From an uncultured Lachnospiraceae bacterium (GTDB taxonomy: Bacteria; Bacillota; Clostridia; Lachnospirales; Lachnospiraceae), in the NCBI GenBank assembly GCA_910586955.1, contig CAJUMM010000112.1, forward strand, positions 1 to 7,576: a stretch of DNA of 7,576 nt, written 5' to 3'. Under the pieces are notes generated by a model. It made no database searches and had not been told where the DNA came from. It worked only from the letters and a program-made list of their open reading frames with translations. Numbering within the stretch: the first letter of the stretch is position 1; each line of letters opens with the position of its first letter. Both the position numbers and the translations under genes were made by a program. Of the stretch, positions 6,049-7,576 are shown in pieces.

Positions 6049-6405
6049 TTATGCCAATTTACTCTTTGCCAGATCTGTCAGGGTGGTGAAGCCTGCCGCA
6101 TCGTTCACTGCCATGTCGGCCAGGATTTTCCGGTTCATCTCCACACCTGCCAGTTTCAGTCCATACATAAATTTGCTGTAGGACAGTCCGTTGATTCTGG
6201 CTGCCGCATTGATACGGGCAATCCACAGACGGCGGAACTGACGTTTTCTCTCTTTTCTTCCTGCATAAGAGCTGGTCAGTGCTCTCATGACAGACTGCTT
6301 TGCTACCCTGTACTGTTTGCTTCTGGCTCCTCTGTAACCCTTCGCCAGCTTTAATACCCTGTTATGTCTTTTCTTGGCGCCTAAACCGCCTTTTACTCTT
6401 GCCAT
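6049..6405 (-). CDS. rplT: 50S ribosomal protein L20
   Basis: 118 aa, the normal bacterial L20 length, and very basic. It is recognised by MARVKGGLGAKKRHNRVLKLAKGYRGARSK at the start, RKRQFRRLWIARINAAAR in the middle and GLSYSKFMYGLKLAGVEMNRKILADMA toward the end. L20 binds 23S rRNA (helices 40/41) early in 50S assembly and in many bacteria represses its own operon by binding an mRNA mimic of that site. AAGGAGG lies 9 nt before the ATG. It is the last gene of the operon, 30 bp after rpmI, followed by a strong terminator. It is the likely ligand of the leader described at 7262-7391. Confidence 0.98.
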   Translation of the reverse strand: MARVKGGLGAKKRHNRVLKLAKGYRGARSKQYRVAKQSVMRALTSSYAGRKERKRQFRRLWIARINAAARINGLSYSKFMYGLKLAGVEMNRKILADMAVNDAAGFTTLTDLAKSKLA

Positions 6406-6435
6406 TCTTTCTCTCCTCCTTGAAATTTTCCGCTT

Positions 6436-6633
6436 TTACAGATACGGCAGAATCTTCTTCATGTTCTTTACATTGGTTGCATCTGTAATGGTTGCCTTCC
6501 TCAGATTTCTCTTTCTCTTCTGGGATTTCTTGGTTAAGATATGGCTCTTATAAGCTTTCATTCTCTTCAACTGGCCGGTTCCTGTCTTCTTGAAACGTTT
6601 CGCAGCCGCTCTGCTTGTCTTCATTTTAGGCAT
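6436..6633 (-). CDS. rpmI: 50S ribosomal protein L35
   Basis: 65 aa, the typical L35 size, very Lys/Arg-rich: MPKMKTSRAAAKRFKKTGTG, then KSHILTKKSQKRKRNLRK, ending KNMKKILPYL. A component of the large ribosomal subunit. The ATG at 6633 is chosen because AGGAGGAG (6642-6649) lies 8 nt upstream and MPKMKT is the conserved N-terminus. A longer frame from 6654 would translate the Shine-Dalgarno itself. Second gene of the operon, 77 bp after infC. Confidence 0.98.
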   Translation of the reverse strand: MPKMKTSRAAAKRFKKTGTGQLKRMKAYKSHILTKKSQKRKRNLRKATITDATNVKNMKKILPYL

Positions 6634-6710
6634 TTTATATACTCCTCCTGTCATAGTTTCTGGTTTTTCACTTCTATAAAATCATCCCGGAATCCAGGCG
6701 ATTTCCTATT

Positions 6711-7220
6711 TTACTGGCGCTTCTCCGTCAGAAACATAATCATCTGGCGGCCTTCCAGCTTCGGCGCCTTCTCCACAACCGCAAGATCGGCCACTTTCTC
6801 CGCAAACACATCCAGGATCTGCTTGCTCTTCTGGACATGGGCCATCTCCCTGCCACGGAAACGGAGTGTTACCTTCACCTTGTCTCCCTTCTGGAGAAAC
6901 TTTCTGGCAGCGCTGATCTTGGTATTCAGATCATTTTCGTCAATGTTCGGTGACAGACGCACTTCTTTAATCTCAATGATTTTCTGCTTTCTTCTGGCTT
7001 CCTTCTCCTTGCGCGACATCTCGTACTTGTACTTGCCGTAATCGATGATCTTACACACCGGCGGCTTGGCGGTCGGCGCAATCTTTACCAGGTCCAGCTC
7101 TGCTTCCCTGGCAATCTTCATAGCATCCCTCGCGGACATGATCCCCAACTGTTCGCCGTTCGATCCAATCAGACGGACTTCCCTGTCCCGGATCTGTTCG
7201 TTAATCATTAAATCGCTAAT
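6711..7220 (-). CDS. infC: Translation initiation factor IF-3 (AUU start)
   Basis: 169 aa if started at the AUU codon at 7218-7220. IF-3 binds the 30S subunit, prevents premature 50S joining and checks the start codon. Visible landmarks are the N-terminal signature PPVCKIIDYGKYKYE (about 53-67), a basic linker (SRKEKEARRKQK) and the C-domain motif KVTLRFRGREMAH (about 116-128). AAGGAGG (7229-7235) is 8 nt from ATT at 7220 but 20 nt from the first ATG at 7208, so initiation at AUU is strongly favoured, giving fMet-Ser-Asp-Leu-Met-Ile-Asn-Glu. The rare AUU start is the classic device by which IF-3 represses its own translation. First gene of infC-rpmI-rplT, behind an attenuator leader. The ATG at 7208 (165 aa) is the fallback start. 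Confidence 0.95.
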   Translation of the reverse strand: MSDLMINEQIRDREVRLIGSNGEQLGIMSARDAMKIAREAELDLVKIAPTAKPPVCKIIDYGKYKYEMSRKEKEARRKQKIIEIKEVRLSPNIDENDLNTKISAARKFLQKGDKVKVTLRFRGREMAHVQKSKQILDVFAEKVADLAVVEKAPKLEGRQMIMFLTEKRQ

Positions 7221-7235
7221 AGTAATACCCTCCTT
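7218..7235 (-). promoter_or_regulatory. infC Shine-Dalgarno and AUU initiation codon
   Basis: AAGGAGG occupies 7229-7235, then eight bases (GTATTACT), then ATT at 7218-7220. A second ATT at 7224-7226 is only 2 nt from the SD, and the nearest ATG (7208) is 20 nt away, so both are poor candidates. This site decides the infC start and is the probable target of IF-3 discrimination. Confidence 0.85.
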
Positions 7236-7261
7236 AAAGAAAATATCCAGCTTCCTGATCT

Positions 7262-7288
7262 AAAAAAGCGGATAGTCAGACTATCCAC
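7262..7288 (-). terminator. Attenuator terminator in the infC leader
   Basis: On the minus strand GTGGATAGT (7280-7288) and ACTATCCGC (7268-7276) form a 9-bp stem with one G-U pair and a 3-nt loop. Six U follow directly (7262-7267). It lies between the promoter and the infC ribosome-binding site, so readthrough is required for infC expression. Confidence 0.88.
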
Positions 7289-7391
7289 CTTCTATCAGAA
7301 TAAAGAGCGCGCCAAACCGCTCCTTCTGCCAGATATAAACCCGAGACGCCTTCTGCGCTGAGGTGAGAGTGGATACTCTGCTTGCTGTCAC
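7262..7391 (-). promoter_or_regulatory. L20-type autoregulatory leader of infC-rpmI-rplT
   Basis: About 130 nt from the predicted start (near 7391) to the attenuator U-run. Three structural parts are visible. First, the 5' segment CAGAGTATCCAC (7369-7380) can pair at 11 of 12 positions with the terminator's 5' arm and loop, GTGGATAGTCTG (7277-7288), as an antiterminator. Second, a long interrupted hairpin at 7292-7332 (CTGGCAGAA/TTCTGATAG plus GGAGCG/CGCTCT, with an asymmetric UUA internal loop) is a plausible L20 site. Third comes the terminator itself. In Bacillus subtilis L20 represses this operon by promoting leader termination (the Rfam L20_leader family). The pairing is seen; identity as an L20 leader rests on gene context. 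Confidence 0.8.
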
Positions 7392-7397
7392 TCGAAT

Positions 7398-7426
7398 AGT
7401 TTAGCATAGGCGTTAGGAGATGTCAA
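7398..7426 (-). promoter_or_regulatory. Sigma-A promoter of infC-rpmI-rplT
   Basis: On the minus strand TTGACA (7421-7426) is a perfect -35 box. After 17 bp comes TAAACT (7398-7403) as the -10, preceded by TGC for an extended -10. The predicted start is near 7391, which opens the attenuator leader. Confidence 0.88.
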
Positions 7427-7576
7427 CTGGTTTTTTGCGGATTTATATCGGATTTGATGAATTTATACTTTCTATGTAACGCTTTCGAAAATCTCTCAAG
7501 CCCGCATAGATACTGGGCTTGCGGCCATTTTTGTTTTTTTCTATATTATGATAAAAAGAAGATTTGGCTTTCTGCG
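7427..7576. other. Gene-free right end of the window
   Basis: About 150 bp of AT-rich sequence upstream of the infC promoter. Apart from the hairpin at 7497-7540 I see no coding region, no convincing promoter and no RNA gene here. The 33-bp inverted repeat from the left end is not found here. Confidence 0.6.
7497..7540 (+). terminator. Orphan terminator-like hairpin
   Basis: CAAGCCC (7497-7503) and GGGCTTG (7515-7521) form a perfect 7-bp stem with an 11-nt loop. On + it is followed six bases later by TTTTTGTTTTTTT (7528-7540). This is a reasonable but not ideal rho-independent terminator. No + strand gene ends before it in the window; the only upstream + sequence is the back of the infC promoter. 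It could end a small transcript or be a leftover of a lost gene. Confidence 0.5.

Noticed and set aside
6634..6654. Seven-residue N-terminal extension of L35
   Set aside because: Those codons contain the ribosome-binding site itself, and the conserved L35 start is MPKMKT.
1..7576. CRISPR array, tRNA or rRNA genes
   Set aside because: No regularly spaced repeats with unique spacers, no cloverleaf sequence and no rRNA-like segment were seen on either strand.

Overview
The window looks like a chromosomal segment of a Gram-positive Firmicute, most likely a clostridium of the family Lachnospiraceae. The reasons are the strong AGGAGG ribosome-binding sites, consensus sigma-A promoters with extended -10 elements, an infC-rpmI-rplT operon with a transcription-attenuating leader, and the style of the proteins (moderate GC, Lachnospiraceae-like IF3/L35/L20). 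The family assignment is by recognition only; no search was run.

Layout, left to right. Positions 1-399 are non-coding and hold a perfect 33-bp inverted repeat (1-33 / 240-272), followed by a smaller hairpin cluster. A LysR-type regulator (400-1293, +) meets a polytopic membrane protein (1284-2819, -) tail to tail. Both stop codons lie in one 10-bp palindrome. The membrane protein looks like a GT-C/family-39-type glycosyltransferase and is the last gene of a probable minus-strand operon. The operon reads: His-rich G3E (CobW/COG0523) GTPase (3815-4900), then a second P-loop G3E-like protein whose C-terminus resembles the YcgQ/DUF1980 domain (2848-3798), then the membrane protein. It is preceded by an almost perfect promoter (5093-5120). 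A CIRCE-like HrcA operator (5067-5093; 15 of 18 positions) lies over the predicted start site.

Upstream of that operon is a 5'-truncated ATPase/DUF4143 gene (about 5117-5986). It has lost its P-loop domain and butts directly against the terminator of the ribosomal-protein operon. Positions 6049-7220 (-) hold infC-rpmI-rplT. infC almost certainly starts at an AUU codon with an ideally placed Shine-Dalgarno. Its roughly 130-nt leader contains an intrinsic terminator and an upstream 12-nt segment able to pair with the terminator's 5' arm, the arrangement expected of an L20-controlled leader. The right end (7427-7576) has no gene but carries an orphan terminator-like hairpin.

Two themes stand out. 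One is a textbook autoregulated translation-factor/ribosomal-protein operon: IF3 probably through its AUU start, L20 probably through the leader. The other is a metal-handling-type operon of two dissimilar G3E GTPases, apparently wired to the HrcA heat-shock/proteostasis regulon. That combination is the best candidate here for something undescribed.
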